A stretch of DNA of 64,000 nucleotides from Ceratotherium simum simum (GCF_000283155.1 NW_004454182.1:6732493-6796492), one strand, 5' to 3'; positions 23,323-35,799 are shown, counted from the stretch's first letter. The notes: generated by a model not told the origin, from the sequence alone. Program-made: numbers and translations.

Positions 23323-23922
23323 GTAATCTTATCCATTTTTAAAAAAGAGATCATTGCTCTATGGAGAAGGAATCATAGAAGCTATTGCAGTGAGATGCAC
23401 TAGGTAAGAAACAATCAGATCTTGAATTGGAATGATGGCTTTGGCAATAGAGAGCAGTCAATGGATTGGGAATATGTTTTTTAGGTAAAAGTGAAAGAAC
23501 TTGCTCATGCTTTGGATATGTGAGGTATGAGGAAAAGAGAGGGATCAAGGATTTACTGACTTACTGATGGGAAAGACCAAGGGAGAAACATGGTTGGTTG
23601 GTATCCAGTTAGATCAGTACTCTCAGATTTACAGGTCTGAGATGCCTACTAAGACAAACACATGGAGATACCTAATAGGCAGCTGGATATACAGTCTGGG
23701 GTTTGGGAGACAGCTCAGAGCTGGAGATACCAAAATTGGGTATACACAGATAGTATTTTAAAATTGTGGGATGGGATGAGATTCCTGGGAGAGAAGGAAA
23801 AGAAGAGGTCCCAGGACTGAGCTCTGAGGCATGCCAATATATTTTTGTGAAACCTTGTTGCAGCTAAGATGGTTTATTTGTTCTCACTGGAACATATCTT
23901 ATACATTCTACCCCTGGGCTAA

Positions 23923-23959
23923 AGATGATGATGACGATGATGACGATGATGATGATGAT
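23923..23959. repeat. (GAT)n/(GATGAC)n short tandem repeat
   Basis: Imperfect GAT repeats with interspersed GAC units. Confidence 0.9.
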
Positions 23960-23999
23960 TTAGGTACCATCTGTTGAGCCCTTCACGTATGTCATCTCA

Positions 24000-24095
24000 G
24001 GCTCTGTGAGGGCAGGTGCTATGTCTGTCTTATTTACTGTTGTACTGAGTGTCTAGTTCTGTACAAGCTCTTAATAAATAGTTATTGAATAAATG
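24000..24095 (+). repeat. L2 3' end
   Basis: The L2 tail pattern 'gagggcaggtgctatgtctg' followed by 'taataaatagttattgaata' is clear. Confidence 0.6.
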
Positions 24096-24114
24096 AAACC
24101 TTTGATAGGTACCA

Positions 24115-24265
24115 TTATTGCCCCCATTTTAGGAAGCTCGTAAGGTTTAACAGGTTAAGTTGACTTGTCTTAAGAGCACAAAGCTGTTAAGCAGTGGTGG
24201 CAGAACTCAGCCGTGTCTGTCTGAATCCAAAGCTGTGCATTAACTATGTACGGCCTCTGACTACT
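24115..24265 (-). repeat. MIR SINE, antisense
   Basis: Antisense MIR: 'ttgcccccattttaggaagc', 'aagagcacaaagctgttaag', 'agtggtggcagaactcagcc'. Confidence 0.65.
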
Positions 24266-24529
24266 CCTCAGAAGGGCCCTAGGCCTCCTCTTGGGGTTGG
24301 AAGTCATAGCCACCCTTTAGGACCAAGCAAAGTTTCAACACTTTAAGATTCCCTTAACAGCGTGGCCACACGTAATCTTCCAGTGCCTTAATTCTTACTG
24401 GTACTTGTTTTTGGCATCTGTATTAAAACTAAATGTATACTGTTTTGACTTCAAATTGAACTATTACTTTTTCAGAATTATTTTTTATTTTTCCAAACTA
24501 GTTGATAGGCTCCATCTGGTTAAGTCATG

Positions 24530-24610
24530 CACACTAGTTTTTATTTATGCCCCTCACAGGACGCCCAGCACAATATCTTGTGCATACTAGGTGCTCAAGT
24601 AAAGCCTGAA
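24530..24610 (+). repeat. L2 3' end fragment
   Basis: L2-like 'cccagcacaatatcttgtgc' then 'atactaggtgctcaagtaaa'. Short. Confidence 0.45.
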
Positions 24611-27289
24611 CTGATTCTGTCACTTCTGCCTTATTCCAGTGCTTTAGGTTCCTTCAGAGGCTGAGATCTGATGTGCTGTAGATCCTCTTTATCCTTGTCT
24701 TTGGGTTCTAAAAACCCTTTGACCTTGTACCACAGCCTTCTCCCAATCCACGCTTCTGGGGAACCATCTCTTTCCCAAATGTGCCACCTGCGCCCTTCCG
24801 TGCCCCGTCCCCCATCTGAGGACAGGTGAACTGATTATTAAGGATGGAGAATTTTCAAAGTGATGAAACCAAGTCCCAGCTCTTCCAGATTCTTTTCTAG
24901 AGCGCTCTCTTTTTCATTGATTTAAACCCTGGTGGGTGATCTATTGTCTGAGAATGCCTTGGTTTCACCACAGATGTGTAAATTACAGACCTTGATTGGA
25001 ATTCTTTTTCACTTTGACTCTTGTAGTTGAGTTTAAGTCTTGGCAGAAAAATAATCTCTTTCTGTAAATTGTCGTGTTATGGTTTGCTTTACACTGCTTA
25101 GGTTTGGATTCAGGCCCTGGAATTGGTAAATGGGAAGTGATAGAAACTAAGAGGGAGTATGGTGTATTTTTGTTTGATTTTCTTATGCCGTGAAATTTAC
25201 CTGGAAGAATACAAGCAGTCTCTAAAATGGTGATTATAAAGGAATCTTTTAACTTGTACATTCCTTACCCCTGTCACAAGCTGCTGTACTTTTTTTTTTG
25301 TCTTTGTCATAGCTAAACAGTATGTTCTGTATCTGCTTCTATTTGGGAATCTAGTATTCTTACATTTCTACTTTTGACTTGGTTTGAGATTCAAGTTTGT
25401 GAATTTTAATTAAATGCTTAGATTATGCATGTGAAAAATCTTTTGTTCCTGTGTTGCTGTGAGCAACAGTTGTTAAAGTTAACCTTCCTTTTTTAAGGAA
25501 ATGTGGACAAATAAATATGTGAATTTTCACAGATTAAAACAAAGGTCACCATTTGGTGTTGTGAATGTTCTGCCTATAAAATAGATTGTTACTATGACCG
25601 TAATTATCGTGGTGAAGGGAAGAATGCAGTAAAAGTGAATAATCATTGGACACGTTGACAAAACATTCCTAAAATGCTATTCAAATGAGGAAAGACTTTA
25701 TGGGGCTGCAGCAAGTAGCCAAGCGTTGAGTCCTTTTAGCCAGTCGTCTGACGGGGTTGTTATTGTGGCCGGAAAGAAGCTGCCTGTAGTGGTTTGCATA
25801 GAAGGGCCACGACTTATCTGAAACTTCCCAACTTTTTTTTCTTTTTTTTAAACCTTGTCTCCCGTCCTCCCCACACATTTTATCTCCTTCTTGAAGAATT
25901 CTTTTGTCCTGGTGTCATTTGTTTTGTTGCTTTCCACCCTACTTCAGCCTAGATTTTAGTGACTCCCGGTGATTGCTTAGACTTGCTGTTTGATTCGGTT
26001 GTGTGATTTTTGATTATGTTCCTTTGTGCTATTTAAACTAGCAGTGTTTACCTAAATTAGTGTGGTAGTAAAGGACACAGGTTGGTCCATTGATTGAAAA
26101 TTGAGAGCATTGCCCTGACCCTGTTATAGAGGCTGCTTGATAGATTTCCATGAATTCACCCTCCAGAGGGGCGCTAGGAATTTGGCTGGACTAGGAAGCC
26201 AGCTCCCCCGTTAGAGACATGAGGTGGGGAACGGGCTGGTTTAGAGGTTTATAGTGATAATATAATTAATTCACCCTCTGAGAATACAGGACTCTGCGAA
26301 GAGACGCTCTTCGTCCTCTTCCTGCAATGTCGCCTCTTCCCCAGCTCACTCTGGAGAATGAACCCCGGAGCCAGAGCACTAGTCCTTTACACAGTTTACA
26401 GGAAGAAAGCATCACTTTCTCCTTCAAGATTTCAGAAGACCCCTTGGGGCTCTCCACCTTCAGGAGGGGCTGGCAAGCCCCTCCTCACTGAGACTTGTGT
26501 CTCTGTGTAGCCGTGCACTTTGCATGTTGGAAAACACTGATTTCTTTTTTTAAACAAAAGTTTTATTTTTAATTTTGAAAAATTATATTGGATTTTTATA
26601 TTTTTTGCTCAAATGTGGGTTTTAAAAACACAGATACAGTGTCGGGATGTTAATTCTAAAAGATATTCTGGGAAAAGAGTGGGAACTTACAATGAGCATG
26701 TAGTATTTGAGATGGGTATTCATTTAATCCATTAAGGAAAGTTTTTATGTGTAAATCATAGAAGGCCGTGCCTCCTGTATACTAAGTTCATTTCCTTTCC
26801 ATTATTCTCAATTCTTGTTCCAAGGGCCATCTTTAGCTCCCTAATTCTTTATTCCGATATTCATCCATAGTAATAATTATATAGTTCTTAAGCAGTCCAT
26901 CCAAAGAACTTGAATTTGTTTGTTGATGGGTTTTAAAGAAAGTCACAAGGGAAATGGAAGTCATCTAAACATTTGGTTTCATCAAGATATCAGAAGTGAT
27001 GCCCTAGCTTTGGAGATGAAAAGTGACATTTGCAAGTATAGAAAGAATGTTTTTACTACTTTAAGATTAAATCCTTTAAGTTAATTAATAATTTAGGGAC
27101 TGAAAAACAGGAAAGCTGTTTTTCCTTTTCTATTCTTGAAGAGGAAAATGAAGAATCCGTTAGTTGGAAAACCAGTTATTTTAGAATTTTCAAGATCACA
27201 AGGTCAGCTGCCTGAAAGGGGCTGAGTGTATGTGTGTATGTATAAATTTTATTGAAACACACCTTTATTCATGCTAAATAGTCATGGCA
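24611..27289. other. Long repeat-poor intronic-looking stretch
   Basis: About 2.7 kb with few recognisable repeats and no supported exon. Poly-T runs occur at about 25290 and 25835. Conserved regulatory sequence is possible but cannot be judged from one sequence. Confidence 0.4.
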
Positions 27290-27575
27290 CACAGAATGAA
27301 ATATGAATTGATAAAGAAAGATGTATGGGTGCTGAGATACAAAGATCTCTGTGATTCCATTTGAGTTGAAACATGCATGCATGTGTTCATATACTCCTGT
27401 ATTTTGACATTTGTCAACTAGGATGGTTTTGAACAAGGAATCTTTATTAATGGTTACTTCTGGGCAGTGAGACTGCAGGTTGGGAAAAGACTTGCATTTT
27501 ATGTAATTACTTTTAGGCCACTTTAATTATTATTATGTGCATAATTTAATGTTTAAATAAAAACTGTCTTTACAG
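27290..27575 (+). repeat. L1M 3' end, diverged
   Basis: L1-like 3' UTR features 'aatggttacttctgggcagt' and 'cttgcattttatgtaattac', ending 'aaataaaaactgtc'. Confidence 0.45.
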
Positions 27576-27704
27576 AGAAGAAAAAGTTCAAATATTTCCT
27601 ATTTATAACTAAAGAGTATTTGTTGTAAAATCATGATATCCCTAAATTTCCACACATATTTATTACGTTTAATTTTACCTTGTCTACATTTTTGGGGAAA
27701 TCCT

Positions 27705-27945
27705 GTTTTGTTTTTTTTTTTGTGAGGAAGATCAGCCCTGAGCTAACATCCATGCCAGTCCTCCTCTTTTTGCTGAGGAAGCCTGGCCCTGGGCTAACAT
27801 CTGTGCCCATCTTCCTCCACTTTATATGGGACACCGCCACAGCATGGCTTGACAAGCGGTGCATCGGTGCGCGCCTGGGATCCAAATCCGGGCCACCAGC
27901 AGTGGAGCGCGTGCTCTTAACCGCTACGCCACAGGGCCGGCCCCC
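27705..27945 (-). mobile_element. ERE3/4-type SINE
   Basis: Reverse ERE with two 'gaggaag...ggctaacatc' blocks, 'catggcttgacaagcggtgc' and 'cagggccggccccc'. Perfect 12-base target duplications (TGGGGAAATCCT) at 27693-27704 and 27946-27957. Confidence 0.94.
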
Positions 27946-27957
27946 TGGGGAAATCCT

Positions 27958-28284
27958 CTTAAATTCCGCTATTGTAAGATGGTTGGAACAAAGAAAACAC
28001 ATTTAAAAAACTAACGTTGTGGAGGAAAACAGTGTAATTGTTGATATGTGTAATTTTTCGTGATGATTGTTGCCCTAATACGGAGGTAGAAAAATGTTTG
28101 TGGTGTGTTGGTTGTCAATGGAGAGAACATTTCTAATATCTACATATTTTAGTTTTCCCAGGTAAAACAGTTTAAGCATTATCCACTTATCTGATTTAGT
28201 TATAAAATTAGTTTAAAAAGTTAAATATTTTGTGCAGTGAACATCATCTAAACCAGAAATACCTTCTTTTGTTTCAGTGAGAAC
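27958..28284. other. Unique DNA, nothing recognised
   Basis: AT-rich, without recognisable repeat or exon. Confidence 0.35.
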
Positions 28285-28605
28285 TGTTCTAAGGCAGTTG
28301 CTGGCAAATTGTGGCCTGGGGGCCAGGTCCTGCCTACGCCTGTGACCTAACCATGGGTTTTACATTTTTGCTTGAAAAAAATCCAAAGGACAATATTTAT
28401 TTCATGATGTGAAAATTATATAAAATTCAAATTTCAGTTTCCATAATACAGTTTTATTGGAACATACCACGCTCATCCGTGTACATATTGTCTGCTTTCA
28501 CACCAATGGCAGAGCTGAGTAGAGAGACGGAGACTTGCGTGGCCTGCAAAGGCTAAAGTATTTATTATCTGGCCCTTTTTACAAAAAGTTTGCCCAGCCC
28601 TCAAA
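28285..28605. mobile_element. hAT-type MITE, same family as 20310-20525
   Basis: Longer copy: 'gctggcaaattgtggcctgg', 'cagttttattggaacatacc', 'atggcagagctgagtagaga', 'ggcctgcaaaggctaaagta', 'tctggccctttttacaaaaa', 'gtttgcccagccct'. Confidence 0.7.
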
Positions 28606-28899
28606 TAAAGTAATGTTAAAAAGAGTAGCAATGCGTTTCTTTGTGGAAAACTGATGATTACGTTGAGCCTTCTTGATAAATCATTTGACCTAATAACTTG
28701 GTCTTCCTGTAGCACGGTACTAGATCTATGGCTGTGTGTGTGTGCGCGTGGGTGCGTAAGCCGACCTACCTCCTTTGCTTCTCTTTCTCTTGGCTTACTT
28801 TTTCTTACTTAATATAAATTTCCTTTTGCTATTTTAGTATCTTCATAAGCCACCATCAATTGAGCTCTCAGAATTGATAGTCATAATAGTATCCCAGTT

Positions 28900-28975
28900 A
28901 TTTATTGAGGGCCTTTTATGTGCTAGAAGTATGGTAGGTGTGCTAAATACATGATCTCATTTTTATCATAGCCTT
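28900..28975 (-). repeat. MIR/L2 fragment, antisense
   Basis: 'ttattgagggccttttatgt' then 'gctaaatacatgatctcatt' resembles antisense MIR. Short. Confidence 0.45.
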
Positions 28976-30350
28976 TTAAAATTGTGGTCAGAAACACGTA
29001 ACATAAAATTTAGCATCTTAACCATTTTTAAGGGTACAGTACAGTAATATTAACAATATGCACATTATTGTGTAACATCTCTAGAACTTTTTCATCTTGC
29101 AAATAAATGATATCCATTGAACAGCTCCACTTTCCCCCTCCCCTGCTGCTGCAGTCACCGTTCTACTGTCAGTTTCTAAGAGTTTGACTTAGACAGATAC
29201 CTTATAAAAGTGGAATCATGCAGTATTTGTCTTTTTGTGACTTTTATATTTCGCTTAACATAATGTCCTCAAGGTTCATTTATGTTGTTCCATGTGACAG
29301 GATTTCCTTCTTTTTTAAGGCTGAATGATATTCTATTGTATGCATATACCACATTTTCTTTATCCATTTATCTGTTGATGGACATTTAGGTTTCTTCTAC
29401 CCCTTGGCTATTGTGAATAATGCTACTATGAACACAGATGTGCAGATATCTCTTTGAGATCCTGTGGATATATACCTAGAAGTGGGATTGCTAGATCATA
29501 TGGTATTTCTATTTTTAAGTTTTTGAGGAACCTCCGTACTGTTTTCCATAGAGGCTGCACCATTGTACATTCTCACCAATAGTACACAAGGGTTCCAATT
29601 TCTCTACATCCTCACCAACACTTGTTATTTTCAGTTTTTGTCTTTTTTTTTATAATGGCCATCCTAATGGGTGTGAGGTGATGTCTCATTGTAGTTTCGA
29701 TATGCATTTCCCTGATGATGAGTGATGTTGAACATCTCTTCATATGCTTATTGGCCATTTGTATATCTTCTTTGGAGAAATATCTATTCTGATCTTTTGC
29801 CCATTTTAAAATTGGATTATTTGTGGTTTTGTTGTTCAGTTGAGTAAGTTCTTTATATATTTCTGATATTAACCACTTATCAGATATATTGTTTGCAAAT
29901 ATTTTCTCCCAATTCATAGGTTGCCTTTTTACTTTGTTGATTGTTTCCTTTGCTATGCAAAGTTTTTAAGTGTGATGTAGTCTCGTGTTTATTTTTGCTT
30001 TGTTGCCTGTGCTTTTAGTGTCATATCCAATAAATCATTGCCAAAGCTGATATCATGAATCTTTCCCCCTAGCTTTTCTTGTAGGAGTTTTATAGTTTCA
30101 GGTCTTATAAGATTTATGTGTTTATTCCATTTTGAGTTAATTTTTGTATATGGTGTAAGGTGCGAGTCTAGCTTCATTCTTTTGCATGTGGATATCCAGT
30201 TTTCCCATCATCATTTGTTGGAGAGATTACTCTTTCCCCATCGTGCAGCCTTGGCACCCGTGTTGAAGATTGTTTGACCATATACGAAAAGTTTTACTTC
30301 TGGACTTTCTTTTCTGTTCCTTTGGTCTATATGTCTGTCTTTATATCATA
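28975..30350 (-). repeat. L1 ORF2 3' half, antisense
   Basis: A 1.4 kb antisense L1 with clear ORF2 C-terminal and 3' sequence: 'gggtgtgaggtgatgtctca', 'gaacatctcttcatatgctt', 'cttttgcccattttaaaatt', 'tttctcccaattcatagg'. Translated fragments in the L1 sense direction show the L1 ORF2 C-terminal region, broken by stops. Confidence 0.9.
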
Positions 30351-31059
30351 GCAATTTTTGCAGGGTTGGTAACATTATCCTTATAGATGAGAAAACTGAG
30401 GTTTAACTAGAAGATAGGGAGCCAGAACTGGACCCTAGGCTTTGAATTTGTCCATTATGCTAAGGTAGTTTGTCACTTTTCAGAAATCAAAAGGTTATTA
30501 GTACTTATCCAATACAAGAGATATCCGAAGGTGGAATTTGTTTTCACTTTTATGAATGACCACGTGTGTATATAAGCATGTATGCATGTTTCCTGTCTCT
30601 CCTGCTGGATTATAAATTCATTGAAGGTCGGAATGAAAATTTATTGGTGTTTCCCAGCTCTGCATATGTCCTCTGGAGGATAACTAAAGGTTGGTATAAA
30701 CCTGTATGAATATGACCTAGATTGAATAATAATGATTTTGCGTTTACAGAGTGTTTACTGGAAGCCAGGCATTCTTCTAGATGCTCCACATGTCTTATCT
30801 CATTTAATTCTTACTACAAGGTAGATATGTTCCTGTTCCTTAGTGTTAGCCTCCTAACTTCATTTGCTTCTTTACTCATTTGTACGAAAAAATCTGCTAC
30901 CTGCTCCGTCTTTGCTGTCTTTCCTGGGCTCTGCAGCTCTGCTGTTATTGTGGTCCTCAGTGTTAGGGGCAAAATGAAATCCCCTTCCACATCCTACCAG
31001 GAGGTAGAAGATGCCCCATTACTTTAGCAAAGACAGGATCAATCAGTACTTTTTTCCCT
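30351..31059. other. Unique DNA with an L2 tail and a MIR
   Basis: An L2-like tail lies at about 30600-30700 (+) and an antisense MIR at about 30735-30830 ('gccaggcattcttctagatg', 'cttatctcatttaattctta'). No exon recognised. Confidence 0.45.
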
Positions 31060-31680
31060 TGAAATTATTTTTAAGAGTTTCTCATTTTTGTATAGGTAAT
31101 CTATGTACATGTTACAAAATTCAAGAACAAAATGATACTCAGTGAAAAGTAAATCTCCTTCCTACCCTTCCTGGTGCCCGGTCGGAGATATCTATCCCCA
31201 GTCTCTTGTATATTCTTCCAGAGAGAGTCTCTGCTTATATAGACCTACATACGCATATGTGTGCTTCTACATGTCTTAGCTTTTTATTTTTTGATACAAT
31301 TGTAATACTGTTTTGCACCGTGATTCTTTCCTGAGTATTTCTTAGAGATTGTTCCATTCCATTGCATCTATAACCTGCCTCTTAATATTCTATTTCATGA
31401 GTGTACTGAAGCTTTTTGGACCATTTCCTCGTTGATGGACATTTAAGTTCCTCCCAGTTTTTGTTTTTCTGTTACAGACAGTGCTTCGCTGACACTAACT
31501 TATATAAGTCTCTTTAATGCAAATAAATTCCTAGAAGTGAAAAGGCTGGGTATATGCATTTATAATTTTGATAGGTTGGTTCAACTTGGTCTCCATGGAG
31601 GTTGTTGTACCTGTTTCCACTCCTGGCACCCTATGAATTAGTACCTGTTTCCCATACCTTTGCCAAGCATTATGTTTCAA
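31060..31680 (-). repeat. L1M relic, antisense
   Basis: Old L1-type antisense sequence: 'catgttacaaaattcaagaa', 'attgttccattccattgcat', 'gttgatggacatttaagttc', 'aaattcctagaagtgaaaag'. Confidence 0.6.
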
Positions 31681-31798
31681 AACATTTGGTATTTTTGTAC
31701 TGATAAGAGAAGTGCAAATTAAAACGACAGTGAAATAGCATTTTCCATCTATTATGAGTGAGGTGGAATATTTTTTTCATTTATTTAAAAGCCATTTA

Positions 31799-32000
31799 GG
31801 GCCGGCCCCGTGGCTTAGCGGTTAAGTGCGTGCGCTCCGCTGCTGGCGGCCCGGGTTCGGATCCCGGGCGCGCACTGACGCACTGCTTCTCCGGCCATGC
31901 TGAGGCCGCGTCCCACATACAGCAACTAGAAGGATGTGAAGCTGTGACATACAACTACGTACTGGGGCTTTGGTGGGGAAAATAAATAAATAAATAAAAT
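31799..32000 (+). mobile_element. ERE1 SINE, near-consensus
   Basis: Full-length ERE1. The tRNA-derived head has an A box TGGCTTAGCGG (31811-31821) that fits the pol III consensus and a B box GGTTCGGATCC (31854-31864). The body runs through 'catgctgaggccgcgtccca' and 'tactggggctttggtgggga' to an AAATAAAT-repeat tail. Perfect 12-base target duplications (AAAAGCCATTTA) at 31787-31798 and 32001-32012. Low divergence suggests a young copy. Confidence 0.97.
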
Positions 32001-32139
32001 AAAAGCCATTTATTTTTTCTTTTCTGTGAACTGTCTTCATGAATATGAAGCCTTCATGAATACTCAAAAAAATCTTTACTTTTTTTGTTGTTGGATAGTT
32101 GCTGTTTTTATTCCTGATTTGTAAACATTATTTATATAT

Positions 32140-33330
32140 TAGGCAAATTATAAAATCAGTGGGATAAGAATGGATTATTCAATAAATGGTGCTGGTACAA
32201 TAGGCCATCTATATTAAAAAATAAAATTCCGATCCCTATGCTTTCCCATACACAAAAATTTGTAGATTGATTAATGTGGAAAATCAACGTGGAAAAACAG
32301 ATTTTAAGCTATTAGAAAAAATTATAGGTAGGTCGGTATCTGTATGACATGGTAGTAGAGACTAAGAAGTCTAGACTGTTAAATTTGAGTACAGAAAAAC
32401 TCTGACATGACAAAAGGCATAAATAAAAGTAAAAGACAAAAAGAAAGGGAGACAGTGTTGCGTATAACTAATAAAAAATCAGTGTCCTGAATGAATAAAG
32501 ATCTGTAATTCAGTAAGTAAATGAGAACACAGAAGAAAATGGGGTAAAAATAACAGCCAGTTCTCAGAAGAAGAAAACAGAATGGTCAATGAATATATGG
32601 AAAGATCTCAATTTCACTAGTAATACGGGAAATGCAGAGTAGAACTCCAGTGAAATACCATCTCATTTCCATCAGATTTAGTAAAATTAGTAAGCCTGAT
32701 AACATCAAGTGTGGAGAAGATATGGGGAAACAGAAGCTTTCATCACTGCTGATAGAAGCGCGAATTGATAATATAACTGAGAGCATTTGGCAATATGTCA
32801 GTTTAAACATCTGCATTCCTGTAAGCCCAGGATTCCACTCGTGTATCCTAGAGAAACTCCTGCATGTATGTACAAACAAGTTCATTGTAGCATAATTTGT
32901 AAAAGCAGAAAATTGGCAACAATCCAAATGTCCATCAATAGGAGATTGTATGAAACAACTTTTATGGTTTAGTTTTAAAATGGAATGCTATACAGCAGTT
33001 AAAATATATGAACTAGAACCTTCCTACATATATCAACATAGATAAATCTTGATGACAGTGTTTAGAGAAACAAAGCAAGTTTCAGAAGTATATATATATA
33101 TATATAGTATATCATTAATGTAAATTTTTAAAAAAACCCATAAAGCTAGAGTATATAGCATTTATGGACACATACGTATGTGGTCAAGATTTAAAAATAG
33201 GAGTGATCTACCCTGACATCAAGATAGTAATTGCCTCTGAGGAGGGAAGGGTGTAAGGGGATCTGTCCTAAAAGCATCTATTATTCTTTGTATTTTTAGA
33301 TCTGGGGGTAAGAATGGCAAAATATCATTC
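32140..33330 (+). repeat. L1M ORF2 3' and 3' UTR relic
   Basis: L1 sense-strand landmarks: 'aataaatggtgctggtacaa', 'aataccatctcatttccatc', 'gtccatcaataggagattgt', 'aatggaatgctatacagcag'. Stops and indels throughout. Confidence 0.75.
33088..33106. repeat. Short (TA)n run
   Basis: A TA dinucleotide run inside the L1 relic. Confidence 0.9.
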
Positions 33331-33379
33331 CCTAAGTTGTGGTGTTGCAGACATAGTTGTTCATTTGTTTCTGTATTTT

Positions 33380-34250
33380 TTGATATATATTAAATATATA
33401 TTTTGAATTTTTCCATGTGCCTTTTCACTATATAGAGATAGTTTGTGCTTTAAGCTATTAATATAATGAATTTTATTAATAGATTTCCTAATTTTGAATT
33501 TTGGTATGAAGCCCACTTGATCCTTTAAAAAATGTATTGCTGGATTCTGTTTGCTAATATTGTATTTAGGATTTTTACATTCATATTCATGAGAGTAGTC
33601 TAATTTTTTTTCTTTCGATGCTCCCTTGAGTAGATTTTGGTTTAATGTTATGCTGACTTCCTAAAAAGAATTTGGAAGCTTTCATTCTTTTCCATGGGAC
33701 AGTTCAAGTATCACTGGAATTATGTGTTCCTTGCAGTTTGATAGAGTTCACATTTATAACTTATTTGATCTTGTACTTTTTCTGGGGGGTTAGTTCTTGG
33801 ATAACTGTTTTGGTATCTATACGGCTGATTAGATTTTTCCCTGTCTTCAGGGATCAGTTTGGTATTTATATTTTCCTGCAAAATCATCAGTGTTTTCAGA
33901 TTTATTGGACAAGTTAATCCCTTAATGTTGTTTTCCTCTCTACTGTATCTGTGGTTGTTTTCCTGTTCTCATTTATTATTTAGTGCGTTTGTGCTCTTTC
34001 ATTTTTTTTCTTTCTAGTTAACATTACCTAACTGCTCAGTTATTTGGATATTTCTTCTTAAAGTAACCAACTCTTGAATTTATTGTTATTAATTACTGTT
34101 TTTCTAATTCAGTACTATTTGCTTTTATCTTTGTTCATTACTTCCATCTGCTTTGTTTTCCATTTTTTTATCAACTTCTTGAGATTGCTTCATTTATTCT
34201 TATTACTTATGTATTAGTATTAGCAGTTAAATGCTATCAATATTCTTTTG
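33380..34250 (-). repeat. L1M ORF2 relic, antisense
   Basis: Antisense L1 ORF2 reverse-transcriptase region: 'aattttggtatgaagcccac', 'ggattctgtttgctaatatt', 'aaagaatttggaagctttca', 'ttcagatttattggacaagt', 'ccaactcttgaatttattgt'. Confidence 0.75.
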
Positions 34251-35610
34251 ATCTGGTGGGGTTTGGGGGGGCTACCTCAAAATATGGCACATTCCTTATC
34301 CTATAATATTCCTTTACTATGTCCACTCTTCATCAAACCTAGCATAAATATACTCAGGTCTAAGTTTTTCTTTGGGTCTTCATTTCCTATGAAGGCTTCC
34401 ATGTCATGTAAAACTTATTAAATTTGTATGCTTTTCTCCTGTTCATCTGTCTTTGTCAGTTTAATTTTCACACCCAGCCAAGGACCCTAAGAGGGTCGAG
34501 GAAAACTTTTTCTTCCCCTCCAGATCTCTGATCAGTTTTGATTTCCTCTTTATGTCAGAATTTAGAATCTGTGGTAACTCAGACTTGTCCACAAAGCATA
34601 GAAATGACTAGACACACTAAATTTTTCTGGTGGAGTGTGTGGCCAAGGAATTATCCCAAGTGCAGGAAGTGTCCCCAGGGCTGCACCCGTGCCCGGCGTT
34701 TGGAGATGACATGGACTTTGGGGGCTGCTTTCGATGTGTGGGGGGCACTGGGGAGGGGTAAGGCTGGCCTAGAATCAGTCTGTCCTTTCAGTCCTCTTCC
34801 TGGCCCTGGTGGCTCAGGGCTGGAAGCTCTTACCTGAGACAAAGTGTGTTTCCTGGAGGAAGGTGTAGGTGCATCTTCAATTTTTGCCAGTTCTATTTTC
34901 AAATGACTCAGTTCAGTGAAATCTGCTTTCAGATGCTGAATTTGAATTAACTGACAAACATTTTTAGCTATATATGGGTACTCCCTGACAAATGTTCTGT
35001 TTTGGTATTGTAGCCATCATTGCCTATAAAACACTATTTTCATAATTATTGAAATATTTTAAATGAATCTGTTGTTATTTTATAAAAATGAATACTAAAA
35101 AATAATCTGAAAATGCTAATATTAGTGAAAAATGTGATGAATCCTTCCTGTCTATCAAATGCTTATTTGATTAAAGGCAGTTGTCTGTGTGTCCACTTGT
35201 GAAAGAAAATTAAAATTAACGATATTAATGTTGCATCATATAATATTGGATCTAAAATTCTGTAATATTGTCTAGTTTTCTTGCTCCCTTCTGCCTCCAC
35301 ATAACGTTAAGCCTACTGAAAACTTTTCATACTCAACTTAGTATGCCTTTTTAGGAATTTTTTTTAATATCAAAGTAGAAAACTCTGTACATGTCAGGGA
35401 ATTTACTCAGTCTGTAGGTGTTTATTTATCTTCAGTGTTCCAGCAGAATTCATGCTCATTCCCACATTCCCATCACCAAATTGAAAGTCACCAAATTGGA
35501 AGAGAGAAGTACCATCCCACATTCTCAGCTGTACTTAATTGGAAGGCTTTTAAGACTGTCTAGTGAATGCATACAGTTGCTGAGATAAGATATGTTGGCG
35601 TTGTTTACTT
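34251..35610. other. Unique DNA, one GC-rich patch
   Basis: No repeat identified. Bases 34640-34860 are GC-rich with open stretches on both strands, but no convincing splice pair or protein similarity. Confidence 0.35.
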
Positions 35611-35611
35611 C

Positions 35612-35796
35612 CAGGGCTGGACTAGGATGAGGCTAGGCACCTCACAAGGTGAAGCCCAGGGCGCAGGATTTAAGGAGGCTCTCTCCTGCTTGTGCAGGTG
35701 TAGGGTCAGCATTGCATTGCATGACCCTGAGAGTGAGTGCCTCCTTAAATTTTGTGACCTAGGACCCTGGCTTGTCTCACCCTAGTCCCGGCCCTG
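35612..35796. repeat. Imperfect palindrome, MITE-like
   Basis: Left end 'cagggctggactagg' (35612) pairs with right end 'cctagtcccggccctg' (to 35796). Inner 'atttaaggaggc' (about 35668) pairs with 'gcctccttaaat' (about 35739). Arms are about 75 bases with a short loop. No target duplication was seen. Family unidentified. Confidence 0.6.
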
Positions 35797-35799
35797 TCC

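Larger units (their letters stand above)
22555..23850 (-). repeat. L2 LINE, antisense, interrupted
   Basis: Antisense L2: 'catttattcattcaaccatt', 'aaggcctttctgaggagctg', 'gacatttagctgagacatga', and further L2-like 'gccattgaagtgttttaagt'. A hAT element at about 22921-23077 and a GT run interrupt it. Confidence 0.6.

Noticed and set aside
28975..30350. Antisense frames resembling reverse-transcriptase C-terminal regions
   Set aside because: They belong to a decayed L1 copy with multiple stops, so they were annotated as a repeat, not a gene.
31799..31870. tRNA-like head with A and B boxes considered as a tRNA gene
   Set aside because: It is the 5' part of an ERE1 SINE with body, tail and target duplications, not a free tRNA gene.
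34538..34902. Open frames on both strands in a GC-rich patch
   Set aside because: No splice sites in phase and no recognisable protein; likely composition-driven.
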